DNA of 64,000 nucleotides from Lichtheimia corymbifera B2541 (GCA_000697475.1 JNEU01000838.1:1-64000); one strand, 5' to 3'. Shown: positions 22,560-36,691, counted from the first letter of the stretch. The notes: a model not told the origin generated them from the sequence alone. Program-made: numbers and translations.

Positions 22560-23960
22560 TGTTCGGGACATCGCCTTTTGACATTTGCAGAGTATTTGAT
22601 AGCGAGTTCTTGTTCTTCCGTGCAGTTCTCGGGATTGATCCTTTGGAAAGCCTCTTTCACCGCATGCAGTGGCTGCTATAGATTCCCATAAAGAAAATAC
22701 GCAGCGAGCTTGTTCGATCCATAAGCAATTGCCGTATAGGCATCAGCAGTTGCAGGTAACTAAATCAATCATCCATCATTAGATGCTATCGACTAATCAT
22801 GTAAAGGAGTGTTCTTGGTCACTTGAAGTCGACATGGCCTCAATTGCATGATGAAAATAAATGTCTGGCGCAAGGAGTACATACCGTTCAAATGCTGGTA
22901 GATTGGGCAACAGCTGGGAATGGGAGGACGCGGATGTATGCTCCTTTACGGAGTGTTCTATCACTTTATCTTCGTTTTTGAAAGCATCCTATAGCTGAAC
23001 ACGTTAATAACAAGATTTAATTGCATCTCCAACATTTCAGCATATGACTACAATGGCCATACATATCATCAAATACGCTAGTATTCATTTGCCAACCATC
23101 ACAGTACGGAGGCCCAGAAGATAATAATTCCATGCTCTTTTGCAACGGTGACGTCCGTTGGCATGACATCGACGTAATGATATCCTCTTCATGAAAATTT
23201 GGATGAACACCTCAGATTTGGGTGTGGAACAATCAACGACATGGAGTATTGAGAGTGTCCTCTGCCTGAACACGATCCACTGATCCTCAAAATGTGCTTG
23301 TTTTGCTTGTTACTCCTTGTAGAGAAGTTGGAGGACATATTATCCAGAACTTAAGAGATCCCCATCACCATAAATGATGCCAAACACCGAATGTGATTCG
23401 CGATTGAAACAACAAGTCAAACCGATGGATCCTTGTTCGCTTTTGTAAGAGCCTGCTTGAGAGAGGTGGCCGATGAATGATTGCTTTGGATGAATAATCC
23501 TTCATCTTGACCAGTATGTCCAATGCCGTCAGCATATCCACCCATGTTCTTGTCCATATAAATTTCTAACAACCAATCCGGTCGTCCTGCTTGGATATAC
23601 ATAGACTTCGCACCTAGTTATTGTATGGCGGATTAGTCTCGATTAGCATACTTTGTTGTAGAGGAAGAAACTCGTACCGCTTGAAACTGAAAGTATTTAA
23701 ATTTCTTCATCAAAGAGTGGAAAAAAGTTCCTTTGATGGTTTGCCTTCATTGGAGTCACCCTCCCGTATCCTGAAGAAATTGTTGTTGACGGATCCATTG
23801 CCAGTCATCATCCGAAGTATGAGACTTTGCTATTGCACCATGTCAAATGCACCATATCAGCACCCGACGTTGACCCGTGGCACCGAAACCAGCTTTGCAG
23901 ATGCTTCACAGGAGATAACTATATCGAAAGTAAAGGGTGATGTGGATGAGTAGTGACTCA
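22560..23960 (-). pseudogene. Decayed coding-like region, unrecognised family
   Basis: The - strand shows several short stretches that read like exons of one protein, but frames change and stop codons interrupt them. Examples are GGYADGIGHTGQDEG near 23.5 kb, GPPYCDGWQMNTS near 23.1 kb, LPNLPAFER near 22.9 kb and HAVKEAFQRINPENC near 22.6 kb. Their composition is protein-like and their order suits one gene running right to left. I could not join them into an intact model and recognise no family. It may be a pseudogene, or a highly intron-split gene that I failed to assemble. Confidence 0.3.
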
Positions 23961-25723
23961 TCAAGAAATATAATGAGGCTTTACTTTACAAAAGGATCAT
24001 CTACTATCACAATGAGGACGACAACGACGAAAACAGCAATGAGAGTAGGATAAAAATGAAGCACTATGAATGACCACAAAGATCAGCGCTTATCCACAAG
24101 GTTTCAAGAAATAACATATGTATTACAAGAAGGTTGGTGATTTGACCTTGTAAGCAATCAAAGAAGTATGACAGTGGAGGAAAGAGATGCGTGGGCGGCG
24201 GCAACATCCTTTTATGTGCATTATGGGCGTGGGTATTTATGTCTGTTGGGATGATTATTGGTGCATGAGCTGATAAAGTGATGGGGCGTATATATCAGGA
24301 TGCTGTCTAGGTGTAATGTTGTCTATGCATACAACGGTCAAAGTAAGGAAGATGATAAAATCTATCAAGGTAATCAATCACTTGTACACCTAATGCACAT
24401 CCTCATTATTATAAAGGTGACTTTCTATCAATATTGGTATGCGTGTTCTTGGTAAGCAGCGAGGATGCTCTGATCTCCTTTGATACCAACAATCAAGCTT
24501 CATCTGGCATTGTGCAAATCGTGGTTTGAATATGTAAAGCATGCACCACGCATTCAGAGTAATAGCATGATCAAGATGACTACGTTAATACCACAAGGTA
24601 TAGCACACAGCAACCCCGCATCCAGATCCTTCCATCCCAAGTATTGTAGTAATTCAATTGTATTGAAAGTAATGAATAAAACGTATGCTGGTATCTACTA
24701 CTAGTCATCTATCGAAAGACTGCAGGGCAAGTTGGTGCGAGTTTGTTCGAGACAAGGCCTGCTGCTGGAATGGACGCTGTTATACTGGGTGGGGGTGTGC
24801 AGTGTCAATGAAGGTTGCTGTTCAGGGCCCTGTGCTTAGCATTCAGCCAGACTGAGGACAATGACACAATGGGACAGAGCAGAGCAATCGTGTGCCCATG
24901 TGAATCGTGCAACAGTTGAGCCGTTGGATGCAATGTTGGAGGGAATGAAATAGCAGCAGCCGCACTGATAAAACGGTGTACCTGGCGAGAGCGGGGTTTT
25001 TACCAAGCTAGGAAGGGGGAGCAACAAGGAGAGAGATACATTTGCCGGGGTTGTTCATGTGTGCCTCTGAGCTGGATTAAGGTTGAGAGAAACAAAGTAA
25101 CTAAATGGGTTGGTTTCAGATTCATTGGTATCTAGCGTGTCAAAAAAAAGATCGACATCAAAGACAGCAGCCCGTTATTCATTCAACGCACAAGCATGTT
25201 TGATATGATTACTAACCATGCAAAAAGAATAAAAAGAAAGAACCATTTCTTGTGTAAGGATGTACCAATAATGCCTGTGTATGTCGATTATCCAAACGCG
25301 TCTCGGTTGCTATGATATAAAATTACCCGCTTCTTTTTTTACTGCGCTCGAAAAAAAAAAAAAGCCAAAATAGCGTGGAAGGGAACTCAACGTGCAACGA
25401 GTTTTCTTCCGCCCTCTCTTTCATTCCCTCTTCTCGCCTTTACAAAGATCCCACTACGCTCCTTGAACGGTTCTTTCTTTTCCCTTTCTTCTTCTTCTTC
25501 CCGTATTAAACTTTCCTTCATTATCATCATCATTCCGAGTATACACGCTTTATTTCAATCATCATCACCGCAGTACCCCTTGTCCTACACTATTCTCAGG
25601 TACAAAGAACTATTACTGCTCTTCATTTAACAATTGCTCATTGTGGCATTGGCATTAGCATACCACCATTGTGTATTCGACTACTACCACCACCACTTTA
25701 CGAGACAACACCTTCTTGCCAAC
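23961..25723. other. Upstream region of the flippase gene, no gene seen
   Basis: Only short frames without motifs are present. The last ~350 bp (25360-25700) are pyrimidine-rich with CTT and TTC runs, common in strong fungal promoters and leaders. The start codon at 25724 follows. Confidence 0.4.
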
Positions 25724-26370
25724 ATGGGGAAGCGACTTGGTCTCCAGGCACTGTTACGCCGTAAAAAACAGGAAATTGATGATGAGGAGCAAGAGGATGC
25801 TATGAGACGACTCGACTCACGGTCCTCGTACATGCAACAACGACGACGTATCTACGTGAATATGGAATTACCTGCATCCGAGTACGATGACAAGGGCAAA
25901 CGCATTAATAACAGCACTGTCAGCAACCGTATCCGCACAGCAAAGTACACGCCTCTCACATTTATACCCAAGAATCTGTTTGAGCAGTTTAGAAATGTGG
26001 CCAACTTGTACTTTTTGTTCTTGGTCATTCTGCAATGCATTCCTATCTTTGGTGTTGTTCAACCTGCTGTCTCTGCTTTGCCATTGATTGCCATTCTTAT
26101 CATCACCGCTATCAAGGACGGCTTCGAGGACTGGAAACGCACCCAAAGTGACAGTCGCGTGAATAATGCCAAGACTTTGACGCTGAACAGCAAATGGTCC
26201 AATGTCAACATCCCCAATGTGAACCACGGCCCCTTTCACTTTTTACATGTTATCCTCGGCTTTTTTCATGTCATGGCAGGTATCGATAGCTCCTATTCGC
26301 AAGCCTATCGTACCTCGAGGCGCAATCACAAGAACAAAAAGCATAGCAAGCCCAAAAGGAAGAAATATTC

Positions 26371-26403
<33 letters not shown>

Positions 26404-29400
26404 CTATCCTCAAGAACGCCGTGGTACAGAAGACAAGTTGCCATTGACTGAGTTACCTGCAGCACATGGATTAGCATCATCCGCATCATCACAGCATGGT
26501 GGTGCTCCAACAGAGCCTCATAAAGCTCACGTGCATCCGTTTTCTTTACGACATGGCACCATCCGCACTGAACTTGGCAGCATCTTTAGAAAGAATCGAG
26601 GTCGTCAACCGCATCCATTTAGTCATCAACGCACCGATTCAGCATCGACACGCCATTCAGTCTTGTATCGTGTACGTACTCAAGAAAGTGGTGCAGCACC
26701 TGTGCCTTTGTTACGACGCTCATCCACCGTTCATCCACCGAGTTTACCACGTGACAAGAAAAATGAACGTCCGCCTCTTGAAGGCAAGCTTGCCGCCAAT
26801 GGCGATGTACGCTGGAAGAGTACCAAATGGAAAGATCTGAATGTGGGCGATTATATTATGATGCGTAGTGATGACGATGTTCCTGCTGATGTGGTCATTC
26901 TTGCTACTTCGGATGATGACAACATTTGCTATATTGAGACTCAAAACCTGGATGGCGAAACCAACCTCAAGGTCAAGAATGCCCTCTCTGCCACCAAAGA
27001 TATTGCATCCGTTGAAGATTGTCAGAATGCCGAATTCTACATTGAAAGCGAACCACCCCATGTCAACTTGTATGCCTACAGCGGTGTCATGAAGTGGCAA
27101 ATCGATGCTGAAGAAGCCGAGGATGGTATCCCTTATGAAAAGACCGAACCTATCACTTATAGCAACATATTGCTTCGTGGATGTGTGGTGCGTAATACCG
27201 ACTGGGTCATTGGTGTCGTCGTCTTTACCGGCAGAGATACCAAGATCATGCTCAATTCCGGTCAGACCCCTTCCAAACGCAGTAAAATGGCCAAGGCAAC
27301 CAATCCTCATGTAAGTGTGTGTGTGATGGACTCAAACTTTTTATTTACCATCATCCACCATTTTTTAGGCGATTGCCAACTTTGTTATCCTTGCTATCAT
27401 TTGTATCATCAGCTCAATCTTTGATAGCGTGCAATATCATTCGGCAGGCTCTATGCGCTTTTTCGATTTCAATATTAGCGGTGATAGTGCAGCCTACAAT
27501 GGCTTTTTAACATTTTGGTAAGCACCACTTTTAATGGGACCCTCATCATGCTAACATGTTATTGTCAAGGGTGACATTGATTTTATATCAAAACATTGTG
27601 CCTATTTCACTTTATATTTCGGTGGAGATTGTAAAGACGCTTGCTGTAAGTAAAAAAAAAAAAGTGGATAGGAGAACAAGAACAACAACAGCTCACATGA
27701 TCATCATGCACATGTAGGCCTACTTCATTTATTCAGACATTGACATGTACCATGCTCCGACGGATACACCATGTATTGCCAAAACTTGGAATATCTCAGA
27801 TGACTTGGGCCAAATCGAATACATCTTTTCCGACAAGACGGGCACATTGACACAGAACGTAATGGAGTATCGCAAATGTACGATCAACAGCGTAAAATAT
27901 GGCCTAGGCATGACCGAAGCATCAATGGGAGCCAAGTTGCGTGAAACAGCTGAGAAACGACAATCCATGCGATCGCTTGGCCAAACTACACATCTTGACA
28001 TGATGGATGATGCAGCAACCACTACCATAGGAGAAGACCCAATGCAAGTGCTTGAAGCAGCCAAAAAAGAAATGTACGACAAGCAAGCCTTGCTCTTTGA
28101 GAACAAGCATGTGGGTGCCAATCCTACCTTTATTGATCCCAAGTTGTATGACCATTTGGGGCAAGATGATGCTCAAGCTGCCTCGATTATGCATTTCTTC
28201 ATGTCCTTGGCTTTGTGTCATACCGTGGTTGCCGAACGACCCGATGAAGAGAACCCAGACCAGATCGAGTATCGTGCCCAATCGCCAGATGAAGCAGCCC
28301 TTGTAGCAGCAGCACGTGATGTTGGCTTTGTGTATTTGGGCCGTGAGGGCAATACGTTGAAGGTGCAAGTGCGTGGTGAACCCATGTCCTTTGAACTCTT
28401 GAATGTGCTCGAATTCAATTCTTCACGCAAACGCATGAGTGTGATTCTACGACCCCATGACAGTAACAAGATCATCCTTTTGTGCAAGGGTGCTGATTCC
28501 ATTATTTACGACCGACTCTGCACCGACTTTGGTAACCAAGCTGAATTGGAAGCAGCCCAAACAGAATTGCGTACAACGACAAGCAGCCATCTTGAAGATT
28601 TTGCCAACGAGGGCTTACGTACCTTGTGTCTTTCCTATCGTTTCATTTCTGAAGAGGAATATGCAGCATGGAATCAACGCTATCAGGAAGCGAGTGCCAG
28701 TTTATATGACCGTGAACAAAAGATCGAGGATGTATCCGAACAAATCGAGTGCAACATGTTGCTCATGGGTGGTACTGCGATTGAAGATCGACTCCAAGAT
28801 GGTGTGCCTGAAACTATTGCCGAGCTTGCCAAATCAGGTATCAAGCTTTGGGTGTTGACAGGTGACAAGACCGAGACTGCTATCAACATTGGCTTTGCAT
28901 GCAACTTGTTGACGACGGATATGGAACTGGTCATTGTCAAGGCACAAACACGCGAGGATACAGCGGCCGAGTTACGTTCAGCCCTCGATCGTACCGATCC
29001 ACAAACGTCGCCTTCCGATATCAAACGCGCTTTGGTGATTGATGGTACCACACTTAAATATGGTCTTGAACCCAAGAACAAAGCCATGGTGCTCGAACTC
29101 GGCATGCGATGTACAAGTGTTCTTTGTTGTCGTGTGAGTCCAAAGCAGAAAGCTGAGGTTGTACGCCTGGTCAAAAAGGGTCTCAAGGTGATGACATTGG
29201 CTATTGGTGATGGTGCCAACGATGTATCCATGATCCAAGAAGCCAATGTCGGGATTGGTATCTCGGGTCTCGAAGGTCGACAAGCGGTGATGGCGTCGGA
29301 CTATGCAATTGCACAGTTCCGGTTCTTGCATAAACTATTGCTGGTGCACGGCCGTTGGTCATACCTACGCACATCCGAAATGATCATGGGCTTCTTTTAC

Positions 29401-30243
29401 AAGAACATTGTTTGGACATTTGTCCTGTTTTGGTATCAAATCTTTTGCCAGTAAGTGTTAGCTTTTATCAACATTTTCATCGTTGTCGTCATGGAAACTA
29501 ACCTTTAGAATAGATTTACTGGATCCATGATGTTCGAGTACTCGCTGGTGACCCTCTACAATTTGATCTTCACGTCAGTACCAATCATCTTTTTGGGTGT
29601 TTGGGATCAAGATTTGGATGCCAAAACATCGCTTCGCTACCCTGAGCTCTATCGTATGGGTTTACGTAACGACGTGTTTACGGTACCACGCTTCTACCTT
29701 ACAGTATTTGATTCGATTTACCAGTCAGTCGTGTGCTTCTTTTTCCCGTACATGCTCCTGGTAGCTGGCAACATTGACATGAATGGATACAGCGTCAATG
29801 GCATTTATGAAATTGGTACGGTGGTCTCAAGTATCGTTGTATGTGTGGCCAACTTTTTCGTGGCTGTGTCATTGTATGCATTCACGTGGATCCAAGTTGG
29901 TATCATTGCCTTGTCGATTCTCGTGTACTATGCATTCGTCGGTATTTATGCACAATTCAATACCTTTGTCTTTGCTGGCCATGTTCGCATGTTTGGATCA
30001 GGATACTATTGGCTCGTGTTCATTCTCACCGTCGTCGCTTGCTTTGTCCCACGCTATGCAGCCCTACATATTCTGAATCAATATCGCCCTTACGACAATG
30101 CCATCATTCGTGAAAAAGAACTCGTGCTATCAAAATCACATTCCTTGGATGCATCCGAAAAAGGCCACCCTCCTTCTTCTTCATCAAGAACCATTGCCAA
30201 CGAAGGCCCCTTTGAAGATATCAAAATGGAAGAGCAACGATAA
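25724..30243 (+). CDS. P4-type ATPase, Dnf1/Dnf2-like phospholipid flippase, 1424 aa
   Basis: Five exons: 25724-27310, 27369-27517, 27570-27645, 27718-29450 and 29514-30243. It moves phospholipids from the outer to the inner leaflet of the plasma or late-secretory membranes, normally with a Cdc50/Lem3 partner. Motifs in order: TM1-2 region FEQFRNVANLYFLFLVILQC, actuator NLDGETNLK, TM4 region VPISLYISVEIVKT, phosphorylation site SDKTGTLTQN with the catalytic Asp, nucleotide-binding KGADS, hinge GDGANDVSMIQEA and TM7-10 in the last exon. A basic insertion of about 200 residues sits between TM2 and the actuator domain, as in Dnf proteins, and contains ten consecutive His codons (26374-26403 region). 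The start is the ATG before GKRLGLQALL. The sequence just upstream is open but has no earlier ATG in frame. Confidence 0.93.
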
Positions 30244-30602
30244 ACACACCTCAAGATCCCTTTTTCTTCCCTTCATAGTAGACAAGTTACTCCACTATTG
30301 TTTTCCATGTACCAGTACCTCTGTTTTCTTCTTATATTGTGTCTCTTTACGATAGATTGTGTGTACCCCACCCTTAGACAAGAGTCGTCTTTTTCTTGCA
30401 CTATCCCCTTTTTTTGTTTTCTATTTAGTGAGATCATCTATCATTATCTCTGTACATAAAACCCGGTTCAAGCGGTGTGCATTGGCCGCCTTTTTGACTC
30501 TTGTCAATCCGCATTTGATATACGTCTCACACACTGAGGGCACTTGTCATTTGAATTTTCTCTCTCTTTCTCTCTCTTCTCCCCCTCCATTTCTTTTCTA
30601 CA

Positions 30603-31519
30603 ATGAACGAAGCAAAGGTGTCCGTGTTGATTCTGGGTTTCGGTTGGAGCGGTCCATTTCTCAAAGAGGTGTTGACACAACAAGCTATTCCTTATTCTGC
30701 TACAACACGCGATGGGCGAGACGACACGATCGCATGGGAGCTTCCATCACAAGACGATCAAGAGGTTGATGTGTCAGCGTTACCAGCAGCAACGACAGTA
30801 TTGGTTACGTTCCCTGTGCGTTCGGCAAAGAGCATGGGAAAGTTGATGGATGCTTATGAAGCTCGGCAAGGTGGTCTACAGCAACAAGTGCAATGGATAT
30901 TACTATCATCAACACGCGTCTATGATGGTGACAAGTGTGATCGACATGGACCTATAAATCTTGACAAGGATAGCTCCGGGAGATCGGAAGGAGAACAAGT
31001 GACACTGGCACGTGGAGGTACTGTGGTTCATCTTGCTGGTTTATGGGGTGCTCAAAGGTGAGAGAAGAGAGAAATGACGCCAAGTAGTTTATAAGCCGAA
31101 ACTCTAATGCTGTGATACCATCATCATGTAGACAACCACGCAACTGGGTTTCTCGATTCTCTACTCCAGAAGCACTACGTGGCAAATTATTACAGCGTCA
31201 ACTGCATTTGATTCATGGTCAAGATGTTGCTCGAGCCTTGGTATTGGGTGTCCATGGACAATTTGCAAAGGCACAGGGACAACGATGGATAGTCACAGAT
31301 GGTGGATGTTACGATTGGGTCAAACTGATTCTAGCGTGGGGAAGCCAAGAACAAGTCGAGACAACCCAGAAATTGATGCCTACAGTGCTTGGCAACACCA
31401 CCACTATTTACAATCTTGTCGATCCTAATAACGGCGTCATCATTCATCCACGGCTGGATTCAACTGAGTTTTGGGATACTTTTGGTTTGAAACCCACGCA
31501 ATTCCTTCAGGTGCCTTGA
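30603..31519 (+). CDS. Rossmann-fold NAD(P)-binding epimerase-like protein, 280 aa
   Basis: Two exons: 30603-31057 and 31132-31519. The N-terminus VSVLILGFGWSGPFL carries the GxGxxG dinucleotide-binding loop. WILLSSTRVYDGD resembles the SSxxVYG segment of extended short-chain dehydrogenases, and LIHGQDVARALVLGV matches the downstream conserved I-H-x-x-D-x-A motif. Bacterial YeeZ-type proteins have this layout. The usual catalytic Tyr-xxx-Lys pair is not clear, so the reaction and substrate are unknown. It is encoded 360 bp downstream of the flippase gene on the same strand, with no sign of functional linkage. Confidence 0.75.
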
Positions 31520-31532
31520 TATGGTCTCGTCA

Positions 31533-31535
<3 letters not shown>

Positions 31536-31570
<35 letters not shown>
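31536..31570. repeat. (CA)n microsatellite
   Basis: About seventeen uninterrupted CA units start 17 bp after the stop codon of the epimerase-like gene, so the repeat is probably in its 3' UTR. Confidence 0.9.
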
Positions 31571-31574
<4 letters not shown>

Positions 31575-32048
31575 CATGCAGCCAAAGTTAGTTTTCTCTC
31601 TCCTCTCATTTACTTGACTTACTATATAAAGGTCCCCTTGTATTGATTTATTTTCTCTCTCTTTTAAGGGAAAAGCAAGCAAGCAAGTATCTATACGCAT
31701 GGCCCATGCTTCAACATGCGCGTATGTGTGTGGGTATGTATTTTGCCCCTTAACCTTATAAGACAACCTTTCTCACTTATACTCTTATAATATATGTTTG
31801 GGTTGATGCAGCCAACAAAGAGATAAATGTCCAATCGAATCGGAGCTTATGGTAAGTGTTTGGGTGAGTGGGGGGAGTGCACACACATACACACTTACAC
31901 ATTTTGGGGGGTGAAAGCGCCCTGTCACGCCGCCCGTAGTGCTGCTGTACTAGAAAAAAGAGGACCCAAAAGCCGCATTCACTTTCTCTTCCACACGTTT
32001 CTTTTTCCCTCTTTTCTTATAGTCGCTCTACTCTTTTTGGGTCCTGTC

Positions 32049-35000
32049 ATGGATTTCCCTTGGATATCGGATGTCTCTGGCAATCGGAAACATGCCGGTT
32101 ATCTGCCAAAGACAACCGGGCCATCTGTAGTTGGGAGGTAATCATTATTGCTGCCACACGCTCCGGGTGGAAAAAGATCATCATTAACATGCTCTTTATT
32201 ATAGAGATTTTAACACTTCAGCAGTACATCATCATCATCATCATCATCCATCCTCCTCCTCTTCTTCTTCTTCAACCACACCTACAACTACAACAACGTC
32301 AACAGCAGCAACAGCACGTCGCCCACGAGCTGGCACTATGCCATCCTCTGTTTTCTCGTACACACCCATGACCACTATGCCACTTTCTTTACCACCTCTT
32401 CATGGTAATCCATCGACGACTCGGCATAGGTCTGGATCGGTGACTTTGGCGTTTGAAAGGAATAACGGAAATGGCGTCGGGGTAGGTGGCACGACAGTGA
32501 GCGGCGGAACCGATCTGCTGGGAGATGGGTCATCGTCATCCTCTATGGCACCACCAGCAACAACAACAACAACAGAAGCAGCAGCTATGAACTATGATAT
32601 ACAACAACCCCATCAAGCGGATAGCACAATAGCCAGTACATTAGCATCGTTGGGTTTAGATGACGATCAACCTGGTTCCTTTACCGGCAACAATGGCACA
32701 AGAGGAGAGGATGACATTGGCATCAACAACAGCAATGGCCGTACCAGAAGCAGAGAATATAGCACATTACCAGCCTTGTCAATCACACCTGAATCATCGA
32801 ATCATCATCATCCTTCAGTGATGACAGCATCATCGTCAGCGGGTCGTACTCGTGCTTACACTGTCGGTCCAGAGCGTCCAAACATCAGCAGGTTATTAGC
32901 CCCGACAGCCACCACAGCTATGCGTTTTGATCCTTTTGAAAATGATGCCGCTGCACCATCATCACCTTTTGCACAACCACCACAACCACCATTGGCATCC
33001 TTTCAAAAACCATCCAACCAACATCATCAATCACTGGTAGCGAATCGACCTCGTGCAGTGAGTCTTGGTGTAGCCAACCATCATGGTCCACCACCACCCT
33101 CAACTCAGGAACTGTTATCGCTTGGTGGACGCCCGTACCACCACCCCCACAATACAAGTACAACATCGACTGCGGGATCTCCTTTACGCAGTTCTCGCAG
33201 CAGCACCAACTTGATGATGATGATGATGACAGCTGATCAGAACGAAGAACAGGTAAATGACCATGGCTTTATATAAGAGAGGATGAGTTATTGATTTGTT
33301 GTTATAGTTGAATGAGCATAGTGGTGGTGCTGGGACAAGCACGTGTTCATCACCCTCATCGGCTGCAGCTCAAATCCCATCACGCGCTCTCTGGTTAGGA
33401 AACATTACGCCATCCCTAAGTGTCGCAGATCTGATGCAGATCTTTTCATGCTATGGTCACGTGGAGAGTGCTCGTATTTTGTCCGACAAGGAATGTGCTT
33501 TTGTCAACTTTACCAATGTTGATTCTGCTGTGGCTGCCAAGAATGATCTTGAAACACGTCTCGATAGTAAATTGCAAGGTGCCACGGTTCGTGTTGGTTA
33601 TGGCAAAGCCGATGTCACTCAAGCCATGGCGAATACCACGGAGGCGGGTCCCAATGCTCAAGGTCCCACACGCGCTCTTTGTAAGTGTGTTTTTTTTTTC
33701 TCAGGAGAAAAAAAAATAGAGTGAAACTGAAACATTGTTGTGTAGGGGTAGGCAACATTCCTGCTAATATGAATCCAAGCATCTTGCAAGCCATTTTTCA
33801 ATCCTTTGGTCCCATCGAGTCGGTGCGTGTCCTGTCACACAAAAACTGCGGATTTGTCAACTTTGAGCAACAACAGGATGCTGTGCTTGCACGTAAGGCA
33901 TTGCAGAATAAGGAGATTCTAGGCCCTGGCACTGGTGCTGTAAGGATTGGATTTGCAAAGGTACCTGAAGAAGGTGATATCAAACCTGGCAACAACAACA
34001 ACAACAACACAACAGCCGCTGCAATGTCATCGCTTGGTAACAACAATAACAATGGTGCTGCTGCCATGGCTCCCATCACATCGCCTGATACCTACCAGGC
34101 TACTCAATGGGCAGCTGCCATGATGATGTCCAGCATGATGAAGGGTCAACATCATCCATTATTAGCACAACAGCAACAGCAACAACAACCCGTCACCAGC
34201 TTGTATGCTGCTATCAAGACTGAACGTCGCTTTATTATGCAGCAACTTGACTCAACCTTGGATCTAGCTGAAGATGGTATAGTGGAATAGATAATTGTAA
34301 TAGGCCATTGATTAATGTCATTCGTTTAGGTGAAACCACCTTGCCAATGACGTACCTGTCATCCATTCCCCTTGTTCCTGAACTTGGCGCTGATCGAAAG
34401 CTCGAGCCATTACGTTTGCGGGATATGCGAAAACGCCTGGATAATGGCAACATGAGCATGCTCGATATTGAAGCCATGGTCTTTGAATGTATGGATGAAA
34501 TTGTCGAACTATGCAATGGTAAGAGCGAGATGAAATAGGAATATAGATAGGATGGTACCTGACATTGTGCTTATAGACTACATTGGCAACACTGTTATCC
34601 AAAAGCTCTATGAATATGGCAACGAGCAGACCAAGCTCATGATGCTTGAGCGTATTGCCCCTTATCTTGCATCGATTGGTGTTCACAAGAATGGTACCTG
34701 GGCAGCACAAAAGATCATTGATCATTCCAACACGCCACCTTTGGTAAGTCGTGGTCGATGGATCATATAAAGATTGCAATGAATAACATGTTGTATTATT
34801 AGATCAAGCTGATTTCAATCCATATTGCACCCTACGTTCCCTTGTTACTGCTTGATCAATATGGCAATTACGTTGTGCAAGGATGCCTTCGCAAGAGCAA
34901 GGGGGTTACTGCCGATGATGACGAGATTAGCAGCGATTACATTATTGATGCCATTGCAGACAAGTGCTGGGAGATTGGACAAGGACGATTTGGAGCACGC

Positions 35001-35807
35001 GCTGTGCGAGCTATTTTGGAGACCACCCCTGTTATTACACATGAGCAGCAATGCTACGTAGCAGCAGCCATTATCCAGAATGCGGTGCTATTGACAACCA
35101 ATGCGAACGGTGTTTTATTACTTGTTTGGCTATTGGATACTTCGGAACTGCCAGGTCGTTACAGCGCCTTATGTCCTCGTTTATTGCCTTATCTGGGCAA
35201 ATTATGCACGCATAAGCTGGGTGCAATGACCATTCTCAAAATCCTCAACCAACGTCATGATGCTGATGCTCGTCAAGTATTGCTCAATGCCATTTTTCAC
35301 GATGCCAATTTGCTCGGTGATGTTTTACGTGATCAAGTCCATGGTCTAGGTCTTGTGCAAAAGGTGCTTGCTATGCCTGATTTGGATCGTCGCGAAGTTA
35401 TTGTGAGACGTGTGCGAGATGCCTTGATGGATCGTGCCCATGTGCAAACATACAAGCGTCTTTTGGATGAACTGGACAACTCATTGCAACAACAGGATAC
35501 CACCCAATCATCATCACCATCATCTCAACAGCAAGAACAGGATAAACAACAACAAACACCTGATGCTTCGGTGAATGATGGAGGAGCAGCAGAGGATGTT
35601 CATGCATGGGCCAAAAATCCACAGGCTGTTGCTATGATGGCCAACATGTATGCAGCTGCCATGGCTACGGCTGCCACCAACTTGCAACAAGAGCAACCAC
35701 AACAGCCATCATCATCGTCATCATCACCATCCAATGTGCCCAATATGCCGGATCTCTCACAATTTGACCAGCTCATCAAGGCCCTATTGCGAAACAATGA
35801 GGCATGA
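32049..35807 (+). CDS. RNA-binding protein with two RRMs and Pumilio repeats (Jsn1/Puf2-like), 1133 aa
   Basis: Seven exons: 32049-32137, 32205-33252, 33308-33680, 33746-34276, 34330-34518, 34577-34743 and 34803-35807. After a ~380-residue disordered part with His, Ser and Thr runs come two RRM domains. Each has an RNP2-like start (RALWLGNITPS; WVGNIPANMN) and RNP1-like ECAFVNF and NCGFVNF. Pumilio repeats follow, for example TVIQKLYEYG, GTWAAQKIID and QYGNYVVQGCLRKS. This order matches fungal Jsn1/Puf1-Puf2 proteins, which bind mRNAs, often for mitochondrial or membrane proteins, and control stability or localisation. The C-terminus is Gln/Ser-rich. An in-frame upstream ATG at 31827, joined by an intron (31852-32021), would add about 17 residues and is an alternative start. 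Confidence 0.88.
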
Positions 35808-36691
35808 ACACGTATCATATATATATACACACACAGTAACAACAACACGTTAACACATTAACTCTATATTCCCTTTTCCCCCCCCCCACCTTTTTTTTAC
35901 TTTGTATAATCGTCCTGTAATGTGGTGCTCTCCTTTTTACACACACTCTCTCTTTACATAGCGGTTTTCTTTTTTGCTTTTTCTTCGCACCCACTTATAC
36001 CTCGCTTGATTAAGTCTAGTAAATATAAACATCTCTTTCCCATGCACGTACCCACCCAGCGCCATATCGTGCTTGTGAACAAGAATTCAAAAACAACCCC
36101 TTCCCCACATACAAAAAGAATAAAACTGTACATTAACGTCTTGAACAATCAACATGTCCACGTGACGTCGATGGTGTCATCGCATGAAGCGTTTGTCAAT
36201 CATAGCTCTCCTTGTTTAACTACATCTACAACATTCACGCTTTGAAACAGCGACTTTTTGAATTGACTGTAAAGGAACAATGCCCCAATTGTTGCATCCG
36301 GAGATATAGCAGTGGGCCGTTGCCATGGGAAAATTTGATCGTGTATACCCCACTTTATATGAAAAAGGGGGTCCGATGTGAAGGGTTACACGGCTAAACA
36401 TTGAACACGATTGGGTCATGCGCACATGTTTACCAAAATTAGGCGGCAAAATGAAAAAAGACGCATAATCGATGCGCACATGTATTTATGGACCAGGATA
36501 AGAAAAGAAGAATATAATATTGCAGACACTCGATGAAGGGTATTTAACACGAGTATGGCAGGTAGTAATGCAAAGAAAACATGAAAAAAGTAAGAGTGTG
36601 AGATATGAGTGCTTGCGTGCGTGTGTGTACATGTGTAATAAATGTGTGTGTGTGTGTGATGGGTTTGAAGGATATGAAAGATGGGGGTTAT
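35808..36691. other. Convergent intergenic region
   Basis: It lies between the convergent Pumilio and serine-dehydratase genes. It contains a C-run at 35879-35888 and a short GT repeat near 36640-36658, but no supported gene. Confidence 0.45.

Noticed and set aside
26374..26403. His10 run as a sign of cloning-vector contamination
   Set aside because: It lies inside a continuous native P4-ATPase exon and uses only CAT codons from a microsatellite; no vector sequence is present.
27729..29331. Long - strand frames opposite the flippase gene
   Set aside because: They are complements of a highly conserved P-type ATPase exon and have no motifs of their own.
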